From Rhodocollybia butyracea (Eukaryota; Basidiomycota; Agaricomycetes; Agaricales; Omphalotaceae): a DNA stretch of 64,000 nucleotides. Shown piece after piece: positions 21,811 to 34,047 of this stretch. Where the stretch lies: positions 1,033,457 to 1,097,456 of the forward strand of contig JADNRY010000003.1 in NCBI GenBank assembly GCA_015501585.1, given 5' to 3'. The position numbers and the translations under genes are program-made. The first letter of the stretch is position 1. Every line of letters begins with the position of its first letter. The notes under the pieces are model-generated. The model had not been told where the DNA came from. It made no database searches and worked only from the letters and a program-made list of their open reading frames with translations.

Positions 21811-23764
21811 ATGTACTATCTCCTCTTTCTCTATTTTGCATTTTCCTACCTTTTTGTATTGGCCCTCTACAGACTCTTTTTCCATCCTCTGTCTGGATAT
21901 CCAGGGCCAACCCTAGCAGCTCTCACCAATTGGTATGAGGCGTACTACAATGTTGTCAAAGGGGGCGGCCTGATTGCTAAATATGAACAACTACACAAGT
22001 TGCATGGTAAGTCTCTTGCCAAGTTGCTTACAATGTTTATATAAATAAAGATCAATAGGTCCGGTGATCAGAGTTGGCCCCAACACTGTCAGTGAAAATA
22101 TTTCAGTCTTAACACGAAGCTTTCTATCTGAACAACGCATCTATAGCTTCATTTCAATGACAGGCAAGCTTTCCATGATATTTATACCTATGGGTCGACC
22201 CTGGTGAAGGACCGTGCATTTTACGATGCCGTCGGTGTCCATGCTCCCGAAGGCTCTGCTACCTTCTGTGACCCAGAAGTTGCAAAGCAGCGAAGGGGCT
22301 TGATACAGCCACTGTTCTCCCGGAAAGCAGTCATGTCCCTTGAGTACACAATCCAGCAAAAGGTGGTGTCGTTTCAAATACATGAAGCTCCAGACTTCTA
22401 AAGAACTTGCAAGATTGATAAGCTACTAACGGTACTTGAAAGCTACAGCTCATCAAGCACAACCGTGTCAATGGCTGTTGCGTACCGCGCACTCACTACC
22501 GACATTATAACCTCCTACTGCTTTGCTGAATCAGCCAACGTTCTTGATAGCCCTGATTTCTCTCATCCCATCCTACAAGGCACAAAGGAAGCTTTCAGAA
22601 ATATCTGGCTCCCATACAATTTTTCTTTTTTCATAGCTTTTGCTTTGAATGCCCCACAAAAGGTCATCCTGTGGCTTTTACCCGAATATGAAGGTTACTT
22701 GAAGATGAAAGCTGGGCTCGAGCGCCAAATTGACAGCCTGATTAATAATCCGATATGCTGTCGATGGTAGAACATGAGACAATTTTCCATCATTTACTGG
22801 AACCTAAAGATCAAGAACGTCCGTCTCGCGCATCACTTATAGATGAAGCATTTACTCTTGTTGCTGGTGGTAGCGATACCGTCGGGAATGCCTTCCAATA
22901 TCGGGACTTTCTATGCGCTCAAGTACCCCTCTATTCACCAGAAGCTCAAGAAAGAGCTTGAAGAAGCCTGGCCTGATAAAGACCGCCCAATGAGTTATAC
23001 TGCACTCGAAAAGTTGCCTTATTTGGTATGTGAGATGCGCTTTGACCTCACTTAATAATGTTTTTTTTTTGGTTTACTCGCAGACTGCATTTATTAAAGA
23101 GGTCCTTCGATTCTCAATTGGGGTCATACATCCCCCTCCTCGTGTTGTAGGCCCATCAACCCCTGAAATTGGAGGTATGAAGATCCCCCAGGCGTAAGTG
23201 GATTTCGGTTTCAGCCGTGTTCCCTGCCAACTTCAATTAACGGTGTACACAGACTATTGTAGGAATGAGCGTGAAGTTTCTGCACACAAATCCCGATGTG
23301 TTTCCAGACCCATATACGTTTAATCCGGATCGGTGGCTAGTCAAGGATACAAGTCAATTATTGCTTGATTTAGCACCGTTCAGCAAAGGGCCGCGCATTT
23401 GGTAAGCGTTACCCCCATGTTACCTTTCATTGTACTCATTTGAATATTCCCTCTAGTTTGGGATTGAAGTATGTATTATATCCCAAGTCAATCGGTGCTT
23501 GTTAATTTGTTGACAGTCTAGCATGGTGTGAGCTATACCTCATTTTTGGGAATATCCTCCGAAGACTCGACCTCAAACTCCACATCACGGAAGATACGTA
23601 AGTGTGATTTTGTATTTTCTTGATGAGATTGATCAAGTGTTAATATATCTTTACATTTCTCTTTGATTTCTCTCAGAATTGACAATTTCAGGGCGGACAA
23701 CAGTGCAGATTACTGGATTCCACTTTGGGAGAAAGAATACCGGGTGTTTGTTGAGAATTCCTAA
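21811..23764 (+). pseudogene. Cytochrome P450 pseudogene, copy 1 (P450-1)
   Basis: Same nine-exon plan as P450-4. Exons 1-3 are intact at 21,811-22,006, 22,059-22,087 and 22,147-22,362, with an N-terminal membrane anchor and YPGP hinge. Exon 4 starts at 22,414 but has lost a C near 22,750 (stop at 22,768-22,770) and gained a base near 22,888. The AGGSDT oxygen-activation motif is therefore read out of frame. A third indel (C run one short, near 23,186) breaks exon 5 before its donor. The heme region survives (FSKGPRI then the 12-nt exon 23,457-23,468), and the gene ends with TAA at 23,762-23,764. All three lesions touch C runs or doublets, so resequencing could restore it, but on this sequence it is dead. 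Confidence 0.9.
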
Positions 23765-24464
23765 TGACCAGGGCGATGGGGACATTCATTATATAACAAG
23801 CACAGATGTAAAAAGAACACTCACAGGATCAAAAGTCCTACACAATGAGCGAGTACCAAGATGAGCCTTGAGCCTTGAGCGAGATGATTGCTGAGAGCTT
23901 TCGGATAATGAGCTTTCGAAGCTTCAAACACGTAGCTTGGTGTTCTGCTCATTCCTACTACAAGTGACCCCCGAATACTCTTCTCAAAGCAGCCTTCCGA
24001 GCGATATTATTGATGCAAGCACAACTAGTAGCTCAACAGCTTAGAGAAGTATACCTTACTTAGATGAAATGAGTTTGAATAAATTCAGTCTGATGTCAAT
24101 CTGACGTGAACCGTTGGGAAAGACGGTTATATTTGTGAGACTGGGATATACCGTGACCGCCTGCCTCTGCATCTCCACCCCATTACCCTCACTAGTTTTC
24201 TCCTTTGCAGCATGGTGCCGCATCAACAAAATGGGCTGTATAGTGGCCCACGCCGCGGAGATAGCCAACAGCACGAGCAACAGCACGTTGAGAAGTGCCT
24301 GGTCACACGATCTGATCAATCTATTCCTGATACTTCCAGTGGAAGTCAGACCATTCAATCCTTCGTGAGACAGCCAATCCAAGTTAAATGGGAGTAATAG
24401 TGGTTGATCGTCTGTCCTTTCCCCGCCACATACTATCCAAGTCATCTGTTTATCTGTCTCCGCC
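23765..24464. other. Intergenic between P450-1 and P450-2
   Basis: Colinear with 33,376-34,047, the spacer before P450-4. It contains matching 'cgaagcttcaaacacgtagcttggtgttc' and 'gagatagccaacagc'-like blocks. No gene seen; presumably it holds the P450-1 terminator and P450-2 promoter. Confidence 0.5.
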
Positions 24465-26358
24465 ATGAACTATCTGCTCTTTCTCGATTTTGTATTGTCC
24501 TCCCTTTTTGTATTGGCCGTCTACAGGCTCCTTTTCCACCCTCTGTCTAGATATCCGGGGCCAATCCTAGCAGCCCTCACTGACTGGTATGAGGCGTACT
24601 ACAATGTTGTCAAAGGAGGCAGCCTGATTGCTAAATATGAACAACTACACAAACTGCATGGTAAGTCTCTTGAGTTGCTAACAATGATTATTTAAATAAA
24701 CATCGATAGGTCCGGTGATCAGAGTTGGCCCTAACACTGTCAGCGAAAATATTTTATCCGCAGCATATATAGCTTACAATCTAAACAACACCTCTATAGC
24801 TTCATTTCAATGACAGGCAAGCTTACCATGATATGTATACCTACGGGACGACCCTGGTGAAGCACTCAGGATTCTACGATGCGATGGGGGTTCATGCTCC
24901 CGAATCGTCTCTTGTCTTCAGTGATCCGGAGGTCGCAAAGCAACGAAGGGGTTTATTACAGCCGCTGTTCTCCCGCCGAGCAGTAATCTCCTTCGAGTAC
25001 ACGATTCAACAGAAGGTGTGTGTTCCTTGATACCCACAAATCTGACTTCTAAATTACCGATAAGATTGATAAGTTACTAGCCATTCTCGCAAACAACTAT
25101 AACTCACCAACCTCAACCGTGTCCATGGCTGTGGCATACCGTGCACTTACTACCAATGTCATCACCTCCTACTGCTTTGCTGAATCTGCCAATACTCTCG
25201 ACAGCCCTGATTTCTTTCATCCCATCCTACAAGGCATGAAACAAGCTTTCACCAAGGTCTGGCTCCCATACGATTTCCCTTTTTTGGTAACTTTTGCTTT
25301 AAATGCCCCGCAAAAGCTCATCTTGTGGCTTTTACCCGAATTCAAAGGCTACCTGAAGATGAAAGTCGGGTTTGAGCACCAAATTAGCAGCCTGATCAGG
25401 AACCCCGATACATTGTCAATGGTAGAACATGAGACAATTTTCCATCACCTGCTGGAACCTGAAGATCAAGAACGTCCATCCCGGGCATCACTTGTAGATG
25501 AAGCATTTCTTCTCATTGCTGCTGGCAGCGATACCGTCGGGAATGCTTCCAATATAGGGACTTTCTATGCGCTAAAGTACCCTTCTATCCACCAGAGGCT
25601 CAAGAAAGAACTTGATGAAGTTTGGGTTGATAGAGATCGTCCAATGAGTTATACCGCACTTGAAGACTTGCCTTATTTGGTATGTGAGATGCCGCTTTGA
25701 CCTCGCTTAATAATGTTTCCTTTTGTTTCTCGCAGACTGCGTTCATTAAAGAGGTTCTCCGATTCTCAATTGGAGTCATACATCCCATTCCTCGCGTTGT
25801 AGGCCCTTCAACCCCCGAAATTGGTGGTCTGAAGATCCCTGTAGGCGTAAGTGATCCTCTGTTTCAACTTTCAGCCTGTTCCGTGCCAACTTTTAATGGT
25901 GGACACAGACTGTTGTGGCAATGAGTGCAAAGTTTTTGCACATGAATCCCAACGTGTTTCCAGACCCATATACCTTCAATCCGGATCGGTGGCTAGCACA
26001 GGATACAAGTCAATTATTGCTTGATTTAGCACCATTCAGCAAAGGGCCCCGTATGTGGTAAGCAAAGTTCCCTTTCATTGTAAGTACTCATTTGAATATT
26101 CCCTACAGTCTTGGACTGAAGTATATATATTATATCCTAGGTCAATTGGGTGCTTTGTTGATTTTGACAGTCTAGCATGGTGTGAGCTATACCTCATCTT
26201 TGGAAATATCTTCCAAAGACTCGACCTCAAACTTCACATTACGGACGATATGTACGTGTGATTTTGAAGCTTCTTGATGAGTTTGATTATATAATGTTGA
26301 TTGTTACAGGATTGGCGACTTTAGGGCAGACAACTGTGCGGATTGCTGGGTTCCATAG
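24465..26358 (+). CDS. Cytochrome P450 monooxygenase (P450-2), short C-terminus
   Basis: Membrane-anchored heme-thiolate monooxygenase; substrate unknown. Exons: 24,465-24,660, 24,710-24,738, 24,800-25,015, 25,065-25,679, 25,736-25,846, 25,909-26,057, 26,109-26,120, 26,171-26,251 and 26,310-26,358. They total 1458 nt, 485 residues, and the first eight equal P450-4 exon for exon. Motifs: anchor LLFLDFVLSSLFVLAVY, hinge YPGP, I-helix AAGSDTVGNA, ExxR in KEVLRFS, FNPDRW, and heme FSKGPRMCLG with the Cys codon split across the 12-nt exon. The last exon hits TAG after CWVP and lacks about 14 residues present in P450-4 (WEKEYQAF region). The family resembles trichodiene-oxygenase (CYP58-like) enzymes; I assign no CYP number. 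It may still be active, since the lost part lies after the heme domain core. Confidence 0.88.
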
Positions 26359-28477
26359 AATTTCGGATGACATGAACGATGGCAATGTTCATTGTATAAG
26401 GAGCAAGCGAGTCTTCAGCCATATGATTGTAGAATCGGATATTGACCTTCAGAAGCTTCAAATACTACTACGAGTAGGCTCTGAATGAGTATGGAGTGGC
26501 GAAACTTGATTCTCAGTAGTTAATAGTAACACCTTAAGATATTATCATCTATGAAAGCGAAACCAGGTTATGAAACTGCCATCGAAGGAACTTTCCTTGT
26601 ACGATAGCTGCGACTGTCCTCCAGTTTCCCTAGAGGTATATGAGAAACATCGCGGCAATCCCATCATACATCCGTTTCCGTTAACTTATTATGACCATCT
26701 TTGCTTCATCCTCCTCACCCACTATCACCCCAGCCTTGCCTTCCTTCGCGTTGTACCTCTTTGGCGGCACTACATCAAGACGACGCGGATTCTGTATACT
26801 CGCTAGCTCAGAGATACCATAATACCACACAAAGACAGACAGTACGATGTGGAGAACAATGATGAGGCGGATGCGACGAGTTGGTATACCGTTCTCGAGT
26901 TCCGCTTAAATTAGGAGATGTAGAGGTCAGGTCGAGTTGTTCAGGGACAGCGAGTGCGAGGACAGAGAACATGATAACGTGGTTCGAGAACGGAAGAGAT
27001 TGGAGCGTGGTAGATGATAGGGTATCTGTTAAACCCATTATTAGCATTATCGAAAACTTGAAGAAGTTATGTAGATGAAACTCGCCATACTCACCAACTT
27101 TAGCCTTGCTCGAATCCTCAAGATCTAAGCCCGGCGCAATGACCGCCACAACGACGGATTTCTCGTTCTGTCCAGATGCTACTCCTCCTTGTTCAAGTCC
27201 GATATTAACCAACCTCGAGTGGCATTTTTCCGATACAGATTGCGCGAATACAAAAGGTTATCGTAAGCAGACAAAGGAGTAGACGCGAATTCAGAAACAT
27301 TGAGGGGAAGAAGAGAGAACGAGTCATAGGTGAGAGCTGGCGCAAGTCGGGTGCGTGAAGCTGCAAAGGACCAGCCAGATGGATGGTAGCTTTTCCTTTT
27401 TGGACCGCATTCGGTTGGTTGAGCTGGGTATTTGGGGTGGTATCCGAACGAACCGTGCCATGACTCAGGCAGCATTTTGGGAGCGATGGGACTACTGGAG
27501 TTGTAAAGTTTTTTTCGATCTGTTCGGGGTGACAAGGTGAAAATGGGTAGCCGGGAGATGTGAGAACGAACGTCAATTTGGATGCTCTGTCCCTATTATA
27601 AAGTCCGAGTCAAGAACAAGCCCACGGCCCAAAATGTAGGAACGGACGAGTACATGACAGCATAACTAGGGTCCACAGATCTTCCGTGCACCAGTTCTAC
27701 CGTCTTGTTATCCTTGAAGCTTGAATATTTGAATATTTGAATGCTTGCGGTCGATGGAGAAAGATTAGAGAGACAAGATAAAGGAAGATACGACGAACCA
27801 ATGGGCTTCGCCGATTGAGACGGATGTGGAGACTGTGGAGACTGTGGCAATGGTGGTAATTGGAACTCGGATGTTCGGTCCGATATCTTCGCAACTCATC
27901 CACCGTCACTTATTTAGCACGCACAATGATTGCAGCAGCGCAGGATCTATAGGACAGTACTATTCAATGCAGGGCTCAGCAAGTACACGACATGGTTATT
28001 GTGAATACCGAATGGTGAATTACTCGGCACTGTACCACACAGAAACCTAATTCTTGAACGTTTGAACATTCAAATTTCAAAATAATTTTAGGTTCTACTC
28101 AGTATTACAACACCCTGGACCGTATTTCTAGATTCTATAGCCGTCTGCATATCCCGAGGATACAGTATATATATACAGAGTAAGTTTGTGTTGAATCATA
28201 TCTCTTCTACTCAGTGGCTTCTCACATAAGTTGTTCAACGCCATCGAGTTGGTTCCATTCACCTACCCCATTATTCCAATTATCCACCCTATGTTCGCCC
28301 TCAACATGGTATGCGACCACGGCTAAAGGCCCAAATTCTATGCTATTCATGGACTGCAGTTCAATGGTAGGAAAAACGAGAACATGACTGATCTTCCAGT
28401 GGTGAGGATGAGATAGAATATGATAGAGATACTCGGCGACCTATCATCCCTTAAGTAGTACCCTTTGATGTTGGGGT
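26359..28477. repeat. Duplicated downstream module with minus-strand ORF remnants, copy after P450-2
   Basis: The DNA is similar to 35,965-37,900 and 48,721-51,300. On the minus strand two ORF pieces are conserved between copies but in different frames: FASTPLSAYDNLLYSRN plus YRKNATRGWL (27,179-27,330) and VASGQNEKSVVVAV with KVGEYGEF (27,090-27,190). This suggests a once-spliced small gene of unknown function that is now decayed, or two exons whose junction I cannot place. 'gtgttgtggtattatgg'-like tails differ between copies. From about 27,420 the sequence also matches the block at 430-700. No complete gene is supported. Confidence 0.5.
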
Positions 28478-29576
28478 CTAAGAGAGAAACCATCGTAGTC
28501 TGTCGTCCTCAGAGACATGGCACCTATGATAATGTCGAGTCTCTGCCTGTTGACTAGACTTGGACTGAGACTGAGACTCAGGCTGTCTGGCAGTTGGCCG
28601 ATGGTTCGACGAGCTTCCCTTTGGCTTCATAGGTTCTTCGGAGTTGCGGTTCAGGATATTTGTATTTGGATGACTCAGGCGAGTACGACCCAAGTCGGGA
28701 AAGGTTTTGTTTGAAAAAGATTTGTGGGTAGAGGGGTTGGAAGGAGATGATGCTGTATGTAGAGCTTGACCCGGGGGGCAGGTCTTCTATGATAAGCGGA
28801 AAGAGGAGATGTCACTCTTCGTCGTAAAATCTGCGGCGTCCTTTAGAGGAACAGCTGGAGTCACCTTTGCGGGGGTGGTAACTCCGGTGAAAGGGGACGT
28901 GGAGTAGTTGCATATGCCATGGTTCAAGATATGGCTAGCGGAGGGGCATGCGACGAGGATTTATTTCTCAAGATAGGCTTGTCTTGAGACATAGAGGTAT
29001 TATGATTCAAGCCGCTACACTTGCGCTGAGATTCTGACTTAGATAGGAGTGAGATATTGTTTTCGATACACGGGTGGCTGATGTAGAAGTAGAAGTAGGG
29101 GTTTTTTCTTTCATGATGGCAGACCGTACTATTCCAACCCTTCTTGTAGTCATCGTTTTCGATTCCACATCCCTGCCCACAGGAGAATCGTCCGTGACTG
29201 TAGGAACCGAGAAACTATGACGAATACGAGTCACTATACTTTTCCCGCGCGCCGTATGAATCTGTTAGGTTATTGGGAGAAAATAAAGGGATACATTGAA
29301 TTCGAGTTGAGCTCGGGAGTAGCCATCTCATCTGTAACACAGATCCTGGGTTCTTCGAGAGACTCGGCACTTGTTGGTTTAGAAGGTATTGGTACGGAGC
29401 ACCATTCCAGATACTACCAGAGCGATCTTGGAAAGCATATATATTGACCGGTATCCGCATCGTATCCTATACGTTTGAAGCCAGGCGATAGTAGTCCTGT
29501 TATAACACGTTAATGTTACTTGCTTTTGCCATGAAAAACCTCGGTTTACCTCGTCATACTGTGTCCAGCGGCCCAT
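28478..29576 (-). pseudogene. Family B pseudogene, copy B3
   Basis: The minus-strand ATG at 29,576 gives MGRWTQYDE and a GTAAAC donor as in B2. The second exon has lost about 7 bases in the RLPYGF region and goes out of frame. Later blocks persist in changing frames: TDDSPVGRDVESKT and TSTSTSATRVSKTISHS (29,007-29,234), and LGRTRLSHPN..SEDDRLRWFLS (28,478-28,693). Same family as 7488-8662; no product expected. Confidence 0.75.
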
Positions 29577-31429
29577 GGATGTGGCAAGCGAAGTAAGGGG
29601 AAAACAAGACCAAAACAAGACCGTCGTTGCACAAGTTTATATGAAGATATGGGGAGCTGTTAGATCTCGGCCTCGTGTAGATAGTCAGGCGAGTTAGCTG
29701 GAAACAGTCATTACCGTTCCCGGCAACCTGCAATTGAATATTGAATGCTAGTACCAAAGGTGAGTCCATCAGGTGTCGAGGAAGGGCAGCGTGAGATAAG
29801 CCACTATTATTGAACTACTAGTCAAACAACTATTACATTGTAGGGATAGAACCTGATACAACAGTTCCGTGGCCAAAGGGTTTTCGAGATTCGGTGACTT
29901 GGGATCGGAGCATGATAAGAGCATGTGGACCGAGTTTTTCTTGAAGCGAGATCAATAATTTTCGAGGTTTTGTCGAGTTTATGGATGGGATGAGTGATTG
30001 TGCTACGCGCGAGTTGACTTTTGGGCACGAAGAGAATGGCTTCTCTTAAACGGCAGCGTATTTTCAGCGGTTCTCGAGGCTCAAAGGTTCGCAGTTGGGG
30101 TGAGTTTTGACAACACACGTAGTATGAAAAACAGCGGATGGACCGCGGGACGAAGTTAACTCGGGCCGCAATTCCAGAACTCTACAGCCATGATCGAACT
30201 ACATAGGCGAAGAGGGATACACCAACAATGTACTACAGTCTTTGCAAGATTTGGACTCCAATATAGATTCTGACGTCGGAACCGGGATAACGGGTATCGA
30301 AAGAGTAGCGAGTTGAAGGGTACAACAAATGAATGTATTTGTATATTGGTTCTCTGATGTTAATAGTGCGCTCTACTAAGCTCTATTGCTATCCTCCCAT
30401 CTACTCACAGAAACAAATTTAAAGCCCAATGCTTCAACAACTAAGCAACTACGGTGTAAACCCTTACTATGGTCCGTCAAGAAGTGCTCACCGTCAGGAA
30501 GTGCAACTTGCTTAAAAACATTGGTTCCGTCACTCTACAAATTTGAGATTTTTTGTAACAATATTTAGATACTTTATAATGATTTTATCTACTCAGATTG
30601 ATTCTTTTGCGAACAGGGCTCGAATACTGAACAGAATGTTCAGAATCGTGAGTATGATTTTTACATCAATCGCCAGAACATATAGAATATCTATTGAGAC
30701 CACTGAGATGACTTCAGAGGTTATTTACTATTCCAATAACAGGCCAAGTTTTAATTCCTACGAGAATCCGTACAGTATTCGTGAAACAAGAAGCAAAATA
30801 ACGAGCGAGAGCCTGCGAAAACCGGCAAGAGTTTTAGCTGCTAAGCGCCAGTTGCACTTCTTAACTTTTGCTCGGACATTGCCCGACGCAGGCAATAGAA
30901 GCTTTAAAAATACAGGAAATTCAAGGTAAGAGTTTTTATCTACTACAAATCGATCTATCTATTCAGAATTTTGAGATATTGAGTCGCGCAAAGTTATAAG
31001 CGATTTATCAAAAAGTTGCACTTCTTGGCGACCATAGTACTAGAAGTTATACCTCAAAATCGCAAGTTTACTAAAGTGTTATCTCCTGACACTGCATGCA
31101 TCTGTTGCACTAGCTGTGATGTCCATGTCCATCTTCATCTCCATTCCCACCTCATTATCCTCACTGTTTCTTCTCATTTTCATTAGACTGAATTCATGGT
31201 ATGTATTCAACAAAATGGACTCTAGCGCGGAGATAGCCAGCACGATCCAGCACGATTGATTTGTTGATTTGATCAATCTATTCCTGATCTATTCCTGCTG
31301 CCCCAGCGACCGAGCCGAGTAATTCACTTCCTTCCTTGATAGACTTACGTCGAAGTCAAACCATGAGACATCTGAGCTGAATATAAATTGGAGCAATGGT
31401 GGTAGATCGTCTGTTTGTCTTTCCCTGTC
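29577..31429. other. Intergenic between B3 and P450-3, no gene supported
   Basis: 29,580-30,480 is colinear with 8663-10,530 but lacks the MITE at 9268-9986 and the Gypsy element. An AT-rich part (30,490-31,030) has inverted ends around 'aagtgcaactt' (30,498 and 31,012) and holds a 128-codon open frame (30,543-30,929) without an ATG start or motif; it may be another MITE. The end is the P450-3 upstream region. Confidence 0.4.
31382..31387 (+). promoter_or_regulatory. TATA box candidate of P450-3
   Basis: TATAAA within ATATAAATTGGAG, 48 bases before the ATG at 31,430. The same string precedes P450-4; the upstream regions of P450-1, P450-2 and P450-5 have lost the TATA in the aligned position. 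Confidence 0.45.
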
Positions 31430-33375
31430 ATGCACTATCTGCTCTTTCTCTATTCTGCATTTTTCTTCCTTTTTGTGTTGGGTGTCTACAGGCTCTTTTT
31501 CCACCCTCTGTCTAGATATCCGGGGCCAACTCTAGCAGCTCTCACTGATTGGTATGAAGCATACTATAACATCGTCAAGGGAGGTGGCTTAGTTGTTAAA
31601 TATGAAGAGCTACACAAACTGCATGGTAAGTTTCTTGAGGTTAATAAGGATTATTTAATGAAATATTGATAGGTCGGTGATTAGAGTTGGCCCTAACACC
31701 GTCAGTGAAATATTTGAGCCTTATCTTAGTTTCTATCTAAACAACACATCCCTAGCTTCATTTCAACAACAGAGAAGCTTTCCATGATATTTATACCTAT
31801 GGGTCGACCCTGGTGAAGGACCATGGATTTTACGATGCCTTTGGTGTCCATGCTCGCGAAGCCTCTGCTTCCTTCTGTGACCCAGATACTGCGAAACAGC
31901 GAAGGGGCTTATTACAGCCACTGTTCTCCCGGAAAGCAGTGATGTCCCTGAGTACACAATCCAGCAAAAGGTGGGTGTCGTATCAAATACATAAAGCCAA
32001 TGACTTCTGAGAACTTGCAAGATTGATAAGCTGCTAGCGATACTCGAAAGCAACTACAGCTCATCAGGCACGACCGTGTCAATGGCTGTTGCGTACCGTG
32101 CCCTTACTACCAATATTATAACCTCCTACTGCTTTGCTGAATCAGCCAACGTTCTTGATAGCCCGAATTTCTCTCATCCCATCCTACAAGGCTTGAAGGA
32201 AGGTTTCAGAAAGATCTGGCTCCAGGTCCATTTTCCATTTTTCATAACTTTTACTTTGAATGCCCCGCAAAAGCTCATCTTGTGGCTTTTACCCGAATTT
32301 GAAGGTTACTTGAAGATGAAAGCTGGGCTCGAGTGCCAAATCGACAGCTTGATTAACAATCCTGATATATTGTCAATGGTAGAACACGAGACGATTTTCC
32401 ATCATCTACTGGAGCCTAAAGATCAAAAACGTCCGTCTCTGGCATCACTTATAGATGAAGCATTGACTCTTGTTGCTGCTGGTAGTGATACTGTCGGGAA
32501 TGCTTGTAATATCGGGACTTTCTATGCGCTCAAGTACCCCTCTATTCACCAGAAGCTCAAGAAAGAGCTTGATGAAGCTTGGCCTGATAAAGATCGCCCA
32601 ATGAGCTATACTGCACTTGAAAAGCTGCCTTATTTGGTATGTGCATTGTGAGATGCCGCTTTGATCTCGCTTGATAATGATTTTTTTCGGTTTGCTCACA
32701 GACTGCATTCATTAGAGAGGCCCTCCGATTCTCATTAGGGCTCATGCATCCTCCTCCTCGTGTTGTTGGCCTTTCAACCCCCGAAATTGGTGGTTTGAAG
32801 ATCCCTCCAGGAGTAAGTGAATCTCAGTTTCCAGCTGTGTTCCCTGCCACTTTTAATGGTGTACACAGACTGTTGTAGGAATGAGTGTGAAGTTTCTGCA
32901 CACAAATCCCGATGTGTTTCCAGACCCATATAACTTCAATCCGGATCGGTGGATAGTCAAGGATACGAGTCGATTATTGCTTGATTTAGCACCATTTAGC
33001 AAAGGGCTACGCATGTGGTAAGCGTTACCTCAGGATTACCTTTCATTGTACTCATTTAAATATTTCCAGTTTGGGATTGAAGTATGTATCACCTCCTAAG
33101 TTAAGTCAATTCAAGGTGCTTGTTGATTTGTTAACAGTCTAGCATGGTGTGAGCTATACCTCATTTTTGGGAATATCCTCCGAAGACTCGACCTCAAACT
33201 CCACATTACGGAAGATACGTAAGTGATTATGTATTTTCTCGATGAGTTTGCTCATATATCATTACATTTCTCTTTGACTTCTGTCAGAATTGATAATTTT
33301 AGGGCGGACAATGGTGTAGATTACTGGCTTCCATTTTGGAAGAAAGAATACCGGGTATTTGTTCAGAATTCCTGA
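31430..33375 (+). pseudogene. Cytochrome P450 pseudogene, copy 3 (P450-3)
   Basis: The nine-exon plan matches P450-4. Two one-base deletions break it: exon 2 reads GTCGG where the paralogues have GTCCGG (about 31,673), and exon 3 reads TCCCTGAG where they have TCCCTTGAG (about 31,949). Exon 4 onward is intact in frame (AAGSDTVGNACNIGTF; ExxR as REALRFS), with a heme motif FSKGLRMCLG in which the usual Pro is Leu. The Cys-carrying 12-nt exon and its flanking introns are conserved. The stop is TGA at 33,373-33,375. Both lesions are single bases within repeated letters, so an assembly error should be excluded. Confidence 0.88.
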
Positions 33376-34047
33376 TGACAAGGATAACTGGGGTATTCGT
33401 TTAACGTTATATAATAAGCACAGATGGAAAAAGAACCAAAAGAGCTGCACGCAGCACGATGAGTGAGTGCCAAGATGAACCTTGAGCTATCAGACAATTG
33501 TCGAGAATTAGATAACGAGCTGTCAAAGCTTCAAATACGTAACTTGGTGTTCCAGTAATTCCTACTACGGCGAGTGACCTCCGAATGCTCCTCTCAAAGT
33601 GGCCTTGACACACCATTGATGCAAGCCTTAGTCAAGAGAAGTACACCTTAGATGTACTGAGTTTGAACAAATTGAGTCTCATATGAAGCGGGATAATGGG
33701 GAGGGCGGCTATATCTGTGAGGCTGTGATAAACCGCCTCCATCTCGTAGCATATCGACCTCATTATACCGTCACCAGTTCTCATTTGCAACATACCACAT
33801 TGACGGTACCGTATCAACGAGATGGACTCTGTATAATGGCCAAAGCCGCGGAGATAGCCAACAACGCGATGACAATAGTTCCTGGTCACACGATTTGATC
33901 AATCTATTTCTGATACTTCTATGTCAAGAAGTCAGACCATGAGACATCCATAAGGCAAATATAAATTGGAGGAACGGTGGTAGATCTTCTACTTATCTTC
34001 CATCCCCGCCACGTACGATCCAAGTCATCTGTTTGTCTTTCTCCATC
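33376..34047. promoter_or_regulatory. Spacer and upstream region of P450-4
   Basis: No gene. TATAAATT at 33,960-33,967 lies about 88 bases before the P450-4 ATG, in the same sequence context as the P450-3 TATA. The rest is colinear with 23,765-24,464. Confidence 0.5.

Noticed and set aside
30543..30929. 128-codon open frame as a gene
   Set aside because: It does not start with ATG, has no motif, and lies in an AT-rich stretch with inverted ends that is more likely a MITE.
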